DNA of 64,000 nt, from the NCBI GenBank assembly GCA_045537555.1, contig JAZSPR010000050.1, forward strand, positions 1 through 64,000. Reading direction: 5' to 3'. Shown here in pieces: positions 1 to 8,614 of this stretch. The translations under genes were made by a program, and so were the position numbers. Every line of letters starts with the position of its first letter. Position 1 is the stretch's first letter. The notes below the pieces were generated by a model. The model worked only from the letters and a program-made list of their open reading frames with translations, was not told where the DNA came from and did no database searches. This DNA comes from UBA1081 sp045537555. GTDB taxonomy: Bacteria; Bacillota; Clostridia; Oscillospirales; Acutalibacteraceae.

Positions 1-1235
1 AAATTGGGCACCTCTAAAAACTGCATAAAAGCAAAAAATAATTGATAAAAACAAGCAGAATCAGAGTATCCCCCAACTACGATTAATTTTGTTTGATTTT
101 TATCTACCAAGAAGGCAGAGTTGTGCCTTGGATTATGCTGAAAAACGCGACAAGAATTCAAACCTACACATATTGTAAGTGAGATTTGAAAGCATAAGAT
201 TAAACGATGCTCGTTTTAATCCGATACACCTTAAATCTATACCATTCATTGTATTTTTCATATGACCGAAAACATGTTCAATGCGAACACGAACTTTAGA
301 TTTTTCGGTGTTATGTTTTCTTTGTTCATCAGACAACGGATGACATCTTGTGCTTTTTTCAAGAATGTGCGTTTTAATGTGTGTGGGAAGAATATCCATA
401 ACAGGTTTCAAACAATAGCCACTGTCTGCCCAAAGTGCTTGGTCAGTATCATCAATCAGATGTTCCGCCATTTTGAAATCTGATACATTTGCCGGCGTGA
501 TACAATATTTTGTAATCAGCTTGCTGTCTGAGTCCACTTTGATATGATTCTTGTAGCCGTAATGATACTCATCACGCTTGCGTGTATATTTTGCATCAAT
601 ATCTTTTTGAGCAAGTTTATGCTTATTTTCAGGTTTTTTCCATTCTTCAGGCACTTTTCCCTCTTTTAATTTTTTCTTTTCATCGGGTGTGTTGTGCTGT
701 TTGGGTACATCTGAAAATGTTGCATCAATTATACTGCCTTTGTGTGATATCAGATTTTTATTTTCCAGCATTTGTTCAAATCGATTGAACAGTTTTTCTG
801 CGGTTTGTTTTTCTGTAAGAACATTTCTAAAATACCATATTGTTTTTGCATCAGGCACTTTATCTGCTATTCCGAGTCCCAGAAATCGCATAAAGCTGAT
901 TCTGTCGTTTATTTGATATTCTGTTTGTTCATCACTTAAATTGTAATATTTTTGAATAATCAAAATCTTGAACATCATAACATAATCGAACGGTGGTCTT
1001 CCTCCCGCACCCTTATGCTCTTTCTGAAAAGCTTTTTTGAGTATTGGACGAAAAATTTCCCAATCAATTACATTATTTAACTTTTCTAAATGGTCGCCTA
1101 ATTCACTTAAACGATTTTCTTTATTTTCTATATCAAAAAAACCAAACTGCATCTCTTTTTCCCTCTTTCGATTTTCTGATATCATTATATCATTTTTTCT
1201 CTTTTTTGAAAAGAGTTTTTAGAGATGCCCAATTT
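1..1235 (-). mobile_element. IS5-type insertion sequence, essentially complete
   Basis: Terminal inverted repeats of 22 bp with one mismatch are visible at 1-22 and 1214-1235 (AAATTGGGCAYCTCTAAAAACT). They enclose a single transposase gene on the minus strand. The length of about 1.23 kb and the one-ORF layout fit the IS5 family. The outermost bases may belong to the target rather than the element, so the true edge could lie 2-3 bp inside. The left flank is outside the window, so a target duplication cannot be read. The right end lies inside a copy of the extragenic repeat found four more times in this window, so the IS inserted into that repeat. Confidence 0.88.
133..1152 (-). CDS. IS5-family DDE transposase
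   Basis: Cuts and pastes the surrounding insertion sequence. The protein of about 339 residues has the IS5 layout: an N-terminal DNA-binding part with the GGRPPFDYVMMFKILIIQ segment, then an RNase H-fold catalytic core. The likely DDE residues are in GSIIDATFSD, LWADSGYC and VRIEHVFGHMKN. The start was set at 1152 (MQFGFFDIEN) because a purine-rich GAGGGA lies just upstream; a longer frame to 1185 lacks one. The frame is intact, so the element may be active. Short plus-strand frames across the gene are shadows. Family assignment is firm; the exact IS subgroup is not decided. Confidence 0.92.
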   Translation of the reverse strand: MQFGFFDIENKENRLSELGDHLEKLNNVIDWEIFRPILKKAFQKEHKGAGGRPPFDYVMMFKILIIQKYYNLSDEQTEYQINDRISFMRFLGLGIADKVPDAKTIWYFRNVLTEKQTAEKLFNRFEQMLENKNLISHKGSIIDATFSDVPKQHNTPDEKKKLKEGKVPEEWKKPENKHKLAQKDIDAKYTRKRDEYHYGYKNHIKVDSDSKLITKYCITPANVSDFKMAEHLIDDTDQALWADSGYCLKPVMDILPTHIKTHILEKSTRCHPLSDEQRKHNTEKSKVRVRIEHVFGHMKNTMNGIDLRCIGLKRASFNLMLSNLTYNMCRFEFLSRFSA

Positions 1236-1367
1236 GCAATGCGCAATTCGCAATTTCGGAAGCCCTTCGGGCTTGAATTATATAAATGGGTCAAAGGGCG
1301 AAGCCCTTTCCACAATTGAGCATTGAGAATTTTTGTCGAACTTTAGTTCGACAAAATCTGATTTGTC
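1236..1367. repeat. Extragenic nested-hairpin repeat, copy A (interrupted by the IS)
   Basis: The right-hand part of the repeat family described for copies B-E: short AATTCGCAATT-type words, a GAAGCCCTTCGGGCTTGA hairpin, the GGGCGAAGCCC hairpin, and the terminal hairpin TTTTGTCGAAC/GTTCGACAAAA followed by TCTGATTT. It is almost the same as the corresponding part of copy C at 17569-17706. The left part is missing here because the IS has split the copy; it should continue to the left of position 1. Confidence 0.85.
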
Positions 1368-1397
1368 AAAAAAGGAGACGGTTTTTTCCGTCTCCTT
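1367..1397 (-). terminator. Rho-independent terminator of the obgE-hemW operon
   Basis: A perfect 10-bp stem, AAGGAGACGG / CCGTCTCCTT, with a 6-nt loop at 1372-1397. It is followed on the minus strand by a run of six U. The stem overlaps the hemW stop codon. Confidence 0.9.
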
Positions 1398-2511
1398 AAT
1401 TTATCAATTCACCTATTATGTAATTTGAAATAAGAAATCCGTCAGGTGTCAGGGAAAGGTTATTTTCTGAAAGTGAAATCAAACCTTCTTTTATGAATCT
1501 GTCGGCTTTTTTTATTGTTTCGTTCGGGAAATCCTCACCGAACCGTTTTTTATAGTCATCAAAAACAATTCCGTCAGAAAGTCTGAGACGGAGCATAATA
1601 TATTCCTCTCTGTTGCCCCCTGTGGTGTTGTACACAGCCTTTTCTCCGTTAATGAATGAACCTATATCCCTCTCAAAAAAGAACCTCTTACCGTCAACAA
1701 ATGAATGTGCCGAGGGACCTATTCCGAGATATTCTTCACAGTTCCAGTATTTTGTATTGTGACGGCTTTCATATCCTTTTTTTGCAAAATTGGATATTTC
1801 ATAGTGAAGATATCCTGCATTCCTGAGCTTCCCCGAAAGATGCATATACATATCGCAGACTGTGTCTTCATCGGGTAAATTAAGACTATCAGCCCGCTTG
1901 TAAAAAACAGTTTCTTCCTCGATTGAGAGCATATATGCGCTGATATGAGGAACATCCGTTTCAATCAGAAAATCAATTGTGTCATTAAGGCTTGTCATTG
2001 TCTGGTCGGGGATTCCGAGCATTACATCGAGTGAAATGTTTTCGATGCCGTATTTTTTTGCACTTCCAATTACCGACAAAACCTGATTTCTGTCCGAGAA
2101 TCTGCCGAGTTTTTTTCTCTCGTTGTCAACTGCAGACTGCATACCGAGTGATATTCTGTTGACACCGTAAAAGGCGAGTTTTCTGAAAAATTCATCGTCA
2201 ACCGTTGACGGATTGCATTCAACGGTGATTTCGGCATCATCGGTTATGTTGTAATGTTCTTTTGCACAGTTTATGATTTTTCCTATATTGTCAGCACCGA
2301 TAACAGAGGGTGTACCTCCGCCGAAATATATTGTGTCAAAAGATAAATCTGCATTTTGTGTAAATTCCTTTGTTCTTCTGCCCGTTTTTATTTCGTCAAT
2401 AACAGAACCGACATAGGTTTCTATGTCGGCATTTTTTGAAAGGCAGGAATAAAAGTCGCAGTAGGGACACTTGCTGCGGCAGAAAGGAATGTGAATATAT
2501 AAACCTTTCAT
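1396..2511 (-). CDS. hemW: HemW-type radical SAM protein (heme chaperone / oxygen-independent coproporphyrinogen oxidase-like)
   Basis: A 371-residue radical SAM protein. The [4Fe-4S] ligands are Cys11, Cys15 and Cys18 in the N-terminal IPFCRSKCPYCDF motif, followed by a TIM-barrel core (FGGGTPSV) and the C-terminal HemW domain. Family knowledge: HemW binds heme and delivers it to acceptor proteins; it is often mis-annotated as coproporphyrinogen dehydrogenase. Its start overlaps the lepA stop by one base and no clear Shine-Dalgarno is seen, which suggests translational coupling. Last gene of the minus-strand operon. A second coproporphyrinogen oxidase-like protein, HemZ, lies at 42458. Confidence 0.9.
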   Translation of the reverse strand: MKGLYIHIPFCRSKCPYCDFYSCLSKNADIETYVGSVIDEIKTGRRTKEFTQNADLSFDTIYFGGGTPSVIGADNIGKIINCAKEHYNITDDAEITVECNPSTVDDEFFRKLAFYGVNRISLGMQSAVDNERKKLGRFSDRNQVLSVIGSAKKYGIENISLDVMLGIPDQTMTSLNDTIDFLIETDVPHISAYMLSIEEETVFYKRADSLNLPDEDTVCDMYMHLSGKLRNAGYLHYEISNFAKKGYESRHNTKYWNCEEYLGIGPSAHSFVDGKRFFFERDIGSFINGEKAVYNTTGGNREEYIMLRLRLSDGIVFDDYKKRFGEDFPNETIKKADRFIKEGLISLSENNLSLTPDGFLISNYIIGELIN

Positions 2512-4319
2512 TACTGTTCATCAAGCTTGAGGATTGCCATGAATGCTTCCTGAGGAACTTCAACAGTACCGAATGAACGCATTCTCTTTTTACCCTCTTT
2601 CTGTTTTTCCAGAAGCTTTTTCTTTCGTGTGATGTCACCGCCGTAGCACTTTGCAAGAACGTCTTTTCTCATAGCTTTGACGGTTTCTCTTGCGATAACT
2701 TTACCGCCTATTGCAATCTGAACGGGGATTTCAAACTGATGCTTCGGAATGTTATCCTTGAGCTTTTCGGCAATTTTTCTTGCTCTTCCGTAAGCCTTGT
2801 CGGAATGAATGATGAATGAAAGAGCATCGATTGTGTCGCCGTTGAGAAGAACATCGAGTTTTACAAGGTTGCTTCTTGCATAGCCGTTGAGCTCATAGTC
2901 AAAAGATGCATAACCTCTTGTTCTTGACTTGAGTGCATCGAAGAAATCGTAAATGATTTCATTCAGCGGCAGGTCGTAGCTGAGCTCAACACGGTCTGCA
3001 GAGAGATATTTCATATCCTTGTAAAAGCCTCTGCGTTCCTGACAAAGGTCCATGATTGTGCCGACAAATTCAGGGGGAGAGAAGATGTGAGCATCTGTCA
3101 TGGGTTCTTCGCTGAAATCGATTTCTGCGGGATCGGGGTACTTTGTGGGGTTGTCAATTTCAAGCACCTCGCCGCCACGCATATGAATTTTGTAAATAAC
3201 GCTGGGAACTGTTGAAACAAGGTCAAGGTTATATTCTCTTTCAAGTCTTTCCTGAATGATTTCAAGGTGAAGAAGACCTAAGAAACCGCAACGGAACCCG
3301 AAACCGAGTGCACCTGATGTTTCGGGTTCAAAGGACAGTGCGGCATCGTTGAGCTGTAATTTTTCAAGAGCTTCCTTGAGTGCTTCATAATCGGCACCGT
3401 CAGCGGGATAAATACCGCAGAAAACCATGGGATTGACTTTTTTGTAGCCTGCAAGAGGTTCAGATGCGGGGTTTGATGCAAGTGTGATAGTGTCACCCAC
3501 ACGGGCATCACGGACAGTCTTGATTGAAGCTGTGATGTAGCCTACTTCACCTGCAGAGAGTTTGTCTCTGGGAGAAAGCGAAGTTGCCGCCATTTTGCCC
3601 ACTTCAACAACTGTAAACTGAGCACCCGTTGCCATCATTTTCATTGTGTCACCGGGCTTGATAGTACCGTCCATGATTCTTACATAGACGATAACACCTT
3701 TATAGTTATCATAAATTGAGTCGAAAACAAGGGCTTTGAGAGGTGCATCGTCGTCACCTTCGGGGCAGGGAACGAGTTTTACAATCTGCTTTAATACATC
3801 CGCAACATTTTCGCCTGTTTTTGCGGAAACTCTCGGAGCTTCCTGTGCATCAAGACCTATTACTTCTTCAATGTCTGCGGCAACTCTCTCGGGGTCAGCG
3901 GCAGGCAGGTCAATCTTGTTGATAACGGGAACGAGTTCAAGGTCGTGGTCGAGTGCTAAGTATGTATTGGCAAGTGTCTGTGCCTCAATACCCTGTGTTG
4001 CGTCAACTATAAGTACTGCACCTTCGCATGCGGCAAGTGAACGTGAAACCTCGTAATTGAAGTCAACGTGACCGGGAGTGTCGATAAGGTTGAGTTCATA
4101 CTCTTCACCGTCTTCGTTGTAGCCGAGTGTTACTGCATGGGCTTTGATTGTTATTCCTCTTTCTCTTTCAAGGTCCATATCGTCGAGAATCTGCTGCTGC
4201 ATATCACGCTTTGCAACTGTGTTTGTCACTTCAAGCAGACGGTCGGCAAGTGTTGACTTGCCGTGGTCAATATGTGCGATGATTGAGAAATTTCTTATGT
4301 GTTTTTTCTTTTCTGTCAT
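2511..4319 (-). CDS. lepA: Elongation factor 4 (LepA), ribosome back-translocase GTPase
   Basis: The 602-residue length is typical of LepA. The G1 loop AHIDHGKSTL is at residues 15-24, the switch motif is ERERGITIKA, G3 is DTPGHVDF and G4 is NKIDLP. Domains II, III and V follow, with the LepA-specific C-terminal domain ending in a basic tail (KQKEGKKRMR). The protein binds the ribosome and acts in translation quality control and initiation. Ribosome site AGGAGA lies 6 nt before ATG. It sits 15 nt downstream of yitT and overlaps hemW; lepA-hemW is a common Firmicute pairing. Confidence 0.97.
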   Translation of the reverse strand: MTEKKKHIRNFSIIAHIDHGKSTLADRLLEVTNTVAKRDMQQQILDDMDLERERGITIKAHAVTLGYNEDGEEYELNLIDTPGHVDFNYEVSRSLAACEGAVLIVDATQGIEAQTLANTYLALDHDLELVPVINKIDLPAADPERVAADIEEVIGLDAQEAPRVSAKTGENVADVLKQIVKLVPCPEGDDDAPLKALVFDSIYDNYKGVIVYVRIMDGTIKPGDTMKMMATGAQFTVVEVGKMAATSLSPRDKLSAGEVGYITASIKTVRDARVGDTITLASNPASEPLAGYKKVNPMVFCGIYPADGADYEALKEALEKLQLNDAALSFEPETSGALGFGFRCGFLGLLHLEIIQERLEREYNLDLVSTVPSVIYKIHMRGGEVLEIDNPTKYPDPAEIDFSEEPMTDAHIFSPPEFVGTIMDLCQERRGFYKDMKYLSADRVELSYDLPLNEIIYDFFDALKSRTRGYASFDYELNGYARSNLVKLDVLLNGDTIDALSFIIHSDKAYGRARKIAEKLKDNIPKHQFEIPVQIAIGGKVIARETVKAMRKDVLAKCYGGDITRKKKLLEKQKEGKKRMRSFGTVEVPQEAFMAILKLDEQ

Positions 4320-4334
4320 ATATTTTCTCCTGTA

Positions 4335-5207
4335 TCAAAGGTCATTATCTGTAGGTTTGAAGCCGAGACCGAGAATTTCGGCGGCATCTGAAATTATTAT
4401 AAAGGGTTTTTCGTCAAACCGTTTTACAATTTTACGCATTTTTGCCACTTCGTGAGGTCTTACGACTGACAGAAGCATGTGCTTTGCTTTGCCTGTGTAA
4501 GCACCCTGACAGGGCAATATTGAAACTCCTCGCGGTGTTTCAGAAGTAATGGCTTTTGCGATTTCATCTGCATTGTCAGAGATAATCATTATCATTTTAC
4601 CTCTGTCAGAGCCATAAAGAAGCATATCAATTGACTTGCTTGAAACAATGAAAACGATTGTTGCATAAAGTATACTTTCAATGTTTCTGTAAACAACACC
4701 TGCAAGTAAAACTATGAACAGGTCGCATATCATAACAAGCCGTCCCATTGATAAATGCGGAAATGCCTTTTTCAGCAGTTTTCCCATAATATCGGTGCCT
4801 CCGCTTGTGGAGCCTCTTGTGAAAATGACACCAAGACCCACGCCCATTATGGCACCGCCGAAAAGTGAGGCAAGCATCTTGTCCCCCTCATATGTCGGCA
4901 TAAACAAAGTTCCCACATCGATGAAAAGTGATGTCATGAATGTAGAAAACAGAGTTTTTACAATAAACCCTTTGCCGAAAACAATGAGTGAAATCACAAA
5001 AAGCGGAATGTTTATTGCAAACATTGCCGTACCTATAGGAAAATTCCAGAGGTGATTTGCAAGAATCGCAAGACCTGTTGCACCGCCCGAAGATATTTCA
5101 TTGGGCGAAACAAAACAGTTGACACCGACTGCATAGATGAATGCACCTGCCGAGCAGATAAGTATATCGAGTATTAATTCTTTGTAATTTATTTTATTCT
5201 TAACCAT
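4335..5207 (-). CDS. YitT family membrane protein (YitT plus DUF2179 domains)
   Basis: A 290-residue protein with five to six hydrophobic segments in the first 200 residues (SAGAFIYAVGVNCFVSP, NFPIGTAMFAINIPLFVISL and others). A C-terminal soluble DUF2179-like domain follows (GVSILPCQGAYTGKAKHMLL). The family is a widespread Firmicute inner-membrane group whose transported substrate is not established. Its ATG overlaps the end of mrnC by 8 nt with GAGGTG just upstream. It belongs to the obgE-mrnC-yitT-lepA-hemW operon. The family is clear; no function beyond that is claimed. Confidence 0.88.
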   Translation of the reverse strand: MVKNKINYKELILDILICSAGAFIYAVGVNCFVSPNEISSGGATGLAILANHLWNFPIGTAMFAINIPLFVISLIVFGKGFIVKTLFSTFMTSLFIDVGTLFMPTYEGDKMLASLFGGAIMGVGLGVIFTRGSTSGGTDIMGKLLKKAFPHLSMGRLVMICDLFIVLLAGVVYRNIESILYATIVFIVSSKSIDMLLYGSDRGKMIMIISDNADEIAKAITSETPRGVSILPCQGAYTGKAKHMLLSVVRPHEVAKMRKIVKRFDEKPFIIISDAAEILGLGFKPTDNDL

Positions 5208-5625
5208 TGTGCACCTCTGTTAAAAAACGGAACAATTCTTTAAGTCTGTCGGTGTTGCCGTTTATGTAAAGCCAGCCGAAAAGCACTTCAAGCCCCGTTG
5301 CGGCGTGGTACTCACTTTTTGACTTGTTACGGGGAGTGTGTGCCGTGTGGGTGTTTCTGCCTCTTATGAACATTGTGTTTTCTTCTTCGGTCAGATGAGG
5401 AATAAGCATTTTTATGGCATTTGCCTGATAGGTGGCATTTACCATTTCAATGTTTCTTTCGTGAAGCTTGTCTGCTTTGCATTTTGCCGAAACAGTCAGA
5501 TATTCACGCACCATAATTCCCCATACGCCGTCACCGAGGAATGCAAGGGCAGAAACGGGGTAGCCCTCTGATGAAGTATTTTCCGTTTTCAGTTTATCGA
5601 AATTAAGTGTAGCATCAGGGCACAT
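5200..5625 (-). CDS. mrnC: Mini-ribonuclease III (23S rRNA maturation)
   Basis: A 141-residue RNase III catalytic domain without a dsRNA-binding domain, the hallmark of Mini-III. Motifs are ALAFLGDGVWGIMVREYL (acidic catalytic residue after Leu-Gly), RGRNTHT and YHAATGLEVLFGWLY with the conserved acidic Glu. The family processes 23S rRNA precursor ends in Firmicutes. The start was set at ATG 5625, with CTGGAG 7 nt upstream; the slightly longer frame uses a TTG at 5631. The 5' end overlaps the obgE stop. Confidence 0.92.
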   Translation of the reverse strand: MCPDATLNFDKLKTENTSSEGYPVSALAFLGDGVWGIMVREYLTVSAKCKADKLHERNIEMVNATYQANAIKMLIPHLTEEENTMFIRGRNTHTAHTPRNKSKSEYHAATGLEVLFGWLYINGNTDRLKELFRFLTEVHNG

Positions 5626-6886
5626 ACTCAAACTCCAGATCGTAAATATTTACAGTATCGCCTTCCTGAATACCTCTGTTGCGGAGAGCATCAAGAATAC
5701 CGCTTGTGCCGAGCACTGTCTGGAAATACTGAAGTGACTCATAGTCATCCATATCTGTTTTGTTGAGTATTTTAAGAAGCCATTCTGCCTCGACATAATA
5801 TGTGTCGTCGATAACAGAAACCTTGAAGCCTGTGTTCTTTTTCTTTTCGAGCATTTCCATGGGAATGGGCTCTGCTTCATATTGCTTGATGGGGGGGAGT
5901 GTTGCGAGCATAGCAGCTGCGGCATTAACTACTTCCTGAGTACCTTCAAGAATGGGAGCGCAGATTTCAAAATACTGCAGACCCTTTGATTCAATATAAT
6001 TTCTGAACTCTTCTCTCTGCTCATCTGTTGCCATATCGATTTTGTTACCTGCAACAATCTGAGGACACTTTGAAAGCTCTTCATTGAACACAACAAGCTC
6101 TTTGTTGATTGTTTCAAAGTCTTCAATGGGGTTTCTGCCTTCACTTCCTGCAACGTCAACAACGTGAATGAGCATGCGGCATCTTTCAACATGACGTAAA
6201 AATGCGTGACCGAGGCCTGCACCTTCACCTGCACCCTCGATAAGACCGGGGATATCAGCCATAACGAATGAGCTTTCGGGCCCCATTCTCACAACACCTA
6301 AAACGGGTGTGATTGTTGTGAAGTGATAGTCAGCAATAATGGGCTTTGCTTCACTTACAACGGAAACAAGAGTTGACTTGCCTACATTGGGGAAACCGAT
6401 GAGACCCACGTCTGCAAGAAGCTTGAGTTCAAGGATAACTTCCCATTCTTCACCGGGGACACCGTCTTTTGCAAAACGGGGAGTCTGACGGGTGGGAGTT
6501 GCAAAATGAGAGTTACCCCAACCGCCTTTACCGCCTTTTGCGGCAATGAAAGGCTCGTCCGAGGACATATCGGCAATAACAACTCCGCTTTCAGCTTCAC
6601 GGATTATTGTGCCGCGGGGGACTCTGATTATGAGGTCCTGACCCTTTTTGCCGTTCTTTCTTGAACCTGAACCGTTCTGACCGCTTTCGGCTGTGTATTT
6701 TCTTTTGTAACGGAAATCGGCAAGAGTTGAAAGGTTAGTGTCAATCTTAAAAACGATGTCGCCGCCTTTACCGCCGTCACCGCCGTCGGGACCGCCCGAA
6801 GCGACATACTTTTCTCTGTGGAATGCAACGGCACCGTTACCGCCGTTACCTGCCTTTATTTTTATTTTTGCTTTATCAACAAACAT
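5615..6886 (-). CDS. obgE: Obg/CgtA GTPase, ribosome assembly
   Basis: 423 residues in the standard order: the glycine-rich Obg fold (GGNGGNGAVAFHREKYV and GGKGGWGN), the G domain (GFPNVGKSTL, DIPGLIEGA, NKID) and a C-terminal OCT domain ending in IYDLEFEYVP. Family role: large-subunit ribosome biogenesis, and in spore formers a link to the stress response and entry into sporulation. First gene of the five-gene minus-strand operon. GAGGT lies 7 nt before ATG. A TATACT/TATAAT-rich stretch at about 6925-6945 could hold the promoter, but no convincing -35 was found. Confidence 0.97.
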   Translation of the reverse strand: MFVDKAKIKIKAGNGGNGAVAFHREKYVASGGPDGGDGGKGGDIVFKIDTNLSTLADFRYKRKYTAESGQNGSGSRKNGKKGQDLIIRVPRGTIIREAESGVVIADMSSDEPFIAAKGGKGGWGNSHFATPTRQTPRFAKDGVPGEEWEVILELKLLADVGLIGFPNVGKSTLVSVVSEAKPIIADYHFTTITPVLGVVRMGPESSFVMADIPGLIEGAGEGAGLGHAFLRHVERCRMLIHVVDVAGSEGRNPIEDFETINKELVVFNEELSKCPQIVAGNKIDMATDEQREEFRNYIESKGLQYFEICAPILEGTQEVVNAAAAMLATLPPIKQYEAEPIPMEMLEKKKNTGFKVSVIDDTYYVEAEWLLKILNKTDMDDYESLQYFQTVLGTSGILDALRNRGIQEGDTVNIYDLEFEYVP

Positions 6887-6974
6887 ACTTTATACCTCGT
6901 AGTTTTATGTTTACATAATTAATCATTATAAGTATAGCATATTTAAATTAAAATATAAATAGGGAAAATAAATT

Positions 6975-7013
6975 TTTTTGCAAAAAAATAACCGCAGAAA
7001 TTAATCTGCGGTT
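6975..7013 (-). terminator. Terminator of the 7021-7992 gene
   Basis: Stem AACCGCAGA / TCTGCGGTT at 6990-6998 and 7005-7013. On the minus strand it is followed by a U-rich tract (the A run at 6982-6988). It separates the dockerin gene from obgE. Confidence 0.85.
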
Positions 7014-7020
7014 ACAGTTA

Positions 7021-7992
7021 TCAGAAGTTTGTTGTTAATGTTTCAATTCTTCCGTTATTATCGATAATATTTAAATTGATTAATCTCGGATATGTATATG
7101 TTGAGTATTGGGGGTGTTCATACATAAGTTGATAATTTTCAAAATTATAAACTTCATATATTGTAGTCGGTGCACCGAAATGCAATGCAATGAGGTCAAT
7201 ATAATCTGTCTGTGTTCGGAATAACTTGTTATAATTGTTGTAATATGTGGGTTTTGGATTCCAGCAATTCAGACTCATAATTCTTTTTTCTTTTTGTGAT
7301 GAAAGAATATCACAGCTGTATAAAGTGAATCCTTCTGACATAGTTTCTGTCATAGCAAATGAATAAAGATTTGTTTCGGGATTCTTCCAGATAAATAAAT
7401 CTTTATCTGCAAATTCTTCAGTAACATACTGAGCTTTTAGTGCAACTTTTCCGTTTTTGCAATCATATATTCTCAGAAGAAAAACATCAGCAGAATATGT
7501 TGTTATTCCCTCAGTTTTGGTATGATATGCAACAGCTAATTGCGGATTTTCAGAACCTGACATCATCTTGCATATTACTGCACCTATAAAATGATATTGC
7601 ACATTATTATGTGTTAATATATAGTCGTCTTTTCTCAGTTGTTCAATGTATAATTTTGTGTAATCAACTGCAGGAGAAGGTTTGCCGTTTGTGTAAGACA
7701 CGGGAGTTTCAAGTTTTGCTGCCGTTCTGAGAGCTTTACGGGCATCTGTTGCACTTATTTTTCCGTCTGTATTACAATCTGCTATCAGTTTCTGCTCAGC
7801 ATTAAGGGTTGCAAGTGAAGCAGAAGCCCTGAGAATCAGTCTTGCATCGGAAGCTTCCACTTTACCGTTTTTATTAATATCGCCATAGTATAATGTTGCT
7901 TCGGCAGATACGGTAATACCTGTCAAGGGAAGTGCTGATAACAGCATTATAAAACAAAGGGTTGTTGAAATTATTCTTTTTGTGATGTTCAT
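7021..7992 (-). CDS. Secreted protein with N-terminal dockerin-like domain
   Basis: A 323-residue protein with a signal peptide (basic start, hydrophobic ISTTLCFIMLLSALPLTG, then VSAEA). Directly after it come two dockerin type I-like repeats with Ca-binding loops, GDINKNGKVEASDARLIL and DCNTDGKISATDARKAL (about residues 37-92). The remaining 220 residues (from about 105) are Tyr/Asn-rich and match no family I recognise. Dockerins dock proteins to cohesin scaffolds, but an N-terminal dockerin is less usual and no cohesin gene is in the window. Ribosome site GGAGGT lies 7 nt before ATG. It has its own terminator, so it is probably monocistronic. Confidence 0.8.
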   Translation of the reverse strand: MNITKRIISTTLCFIMLLSALPLTGITVSAEATLYYGDINKNGKVEASDARLILRASASLATLNAEQKLIADCNTDGKISATDARKALRTAAKLETPVSYTNGKPSPAVDYTKLYIEQLRKDDYILTHNNVQYHFIGAVICKMMSGSENPQLAVAYHTKTEGITTYSADVFLLRIYDCKNGKVALKAQYVTEEFADKDLFIWKNPETNLYSFAMTETMSEGFTLYSCDILSSQKEKRIMSLNCWNPKPTYYNNYNKLFRTQTDYIDLIALHFGAPTTIYEVYNFENYQLMYEHPQYSTYTYPRLINLNIIDNNGRIETLTTNF

Positions 7993-8150
7993 ATATGTAA
8001 CCTCCGTGTTTTTTTATTATTTTATCATTTCTGAACGATTTTGTAAACAGTTTAAAAAAATTTGTGCTATAATGTGAACCTGAACACAATCTTCGTTATC
8101 TAATAGATGAAATACAAATTCGGTACCGTTTGTATGGAAAGGATAAAACT

Positions 8151-8612
8151 ATGGATAAACAAACATTTCAGAGCAATGTTCTGTCCTCGGAAGAAATGCT
8201 GTACAGAATCTCCAAATCAATTTGTTTTTACGAAAGTGATTGTGAAGATGCCGTGCAGAGTGCAATTCTTAAGGCTTATGAAAAGCTTGACTCACTGCGT
8301 GAAGAAAAGTATTTCAGAACATGGATAACAAGAATACTTATCAATGAATGTTACAGAATAAACAAGCTCAAATACAGAGAAGTGACATTTGCCGAATATT
8401 CTCTTACATATGAGGCAAGGGAAGATAACTATTCATTCGTGTTTACTGAAATCATGAAGCTTCCGCCTAAAATCAGGATTGTTGTGCAACTGCATTATGT
8501 CGAAGATTATTCTGTAAACGAAATTGCTTCAATTCTGCATATACCGTCAGGCACAGTAAAAAGCCGTCTTTCAATCGGCAGAACAAAGCTTAAATCAATA
8601 CTGGAGGAGTAA
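8151..8612 (+). CDS. ECF-type RNA polymerase sigma factor
   Basis: A protein of about 153 residues with sigma-70 region 2 (YESDCEDAVQSAILKAYEKL, then FRTWITRILINECYR) and region 4 (LPPKIRIVVQLHYVEDYSV, then the helix-turn-helix IASILHIPSGTVKSRL). There is no region 1 or 3, as in ECF group IV sigma factors. The start was chosen at ATG 8151 because GGAAAGGA sits 7 nt upstream; a TTG at 8130 is in frame but has no ribosome site. A TATAAT at 8068-8073 may be its -10, without a good -35. It is followed after 2 nt by a membrane protein of the kind that usually holds such sigma factors inactive. Confidence 0.9.
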   Translation: MDKQTFQSNVLSSEEMLYRISKSICFYESDCEDAVQSAILKAYEKLDSLREEKYFRTWITRILINECYRINKLKYREVTFAEYSLTYEAREDNYSFVFTEIMKLPPKIRIVVQLHYVEDYSVNEIASILHIPSGTVKSRLSIGRTKLKSILEE

Positions 8613-8614
8613 TA

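Noticed and set aside
262..1319. Several plus-strand reading frames across the transposase gene and the repeat to its right
   Set aside because: They mirror the real minus-strand transposase frame, have no ribosome sites, and read as low-complexity Phe/Ser-rich protein.
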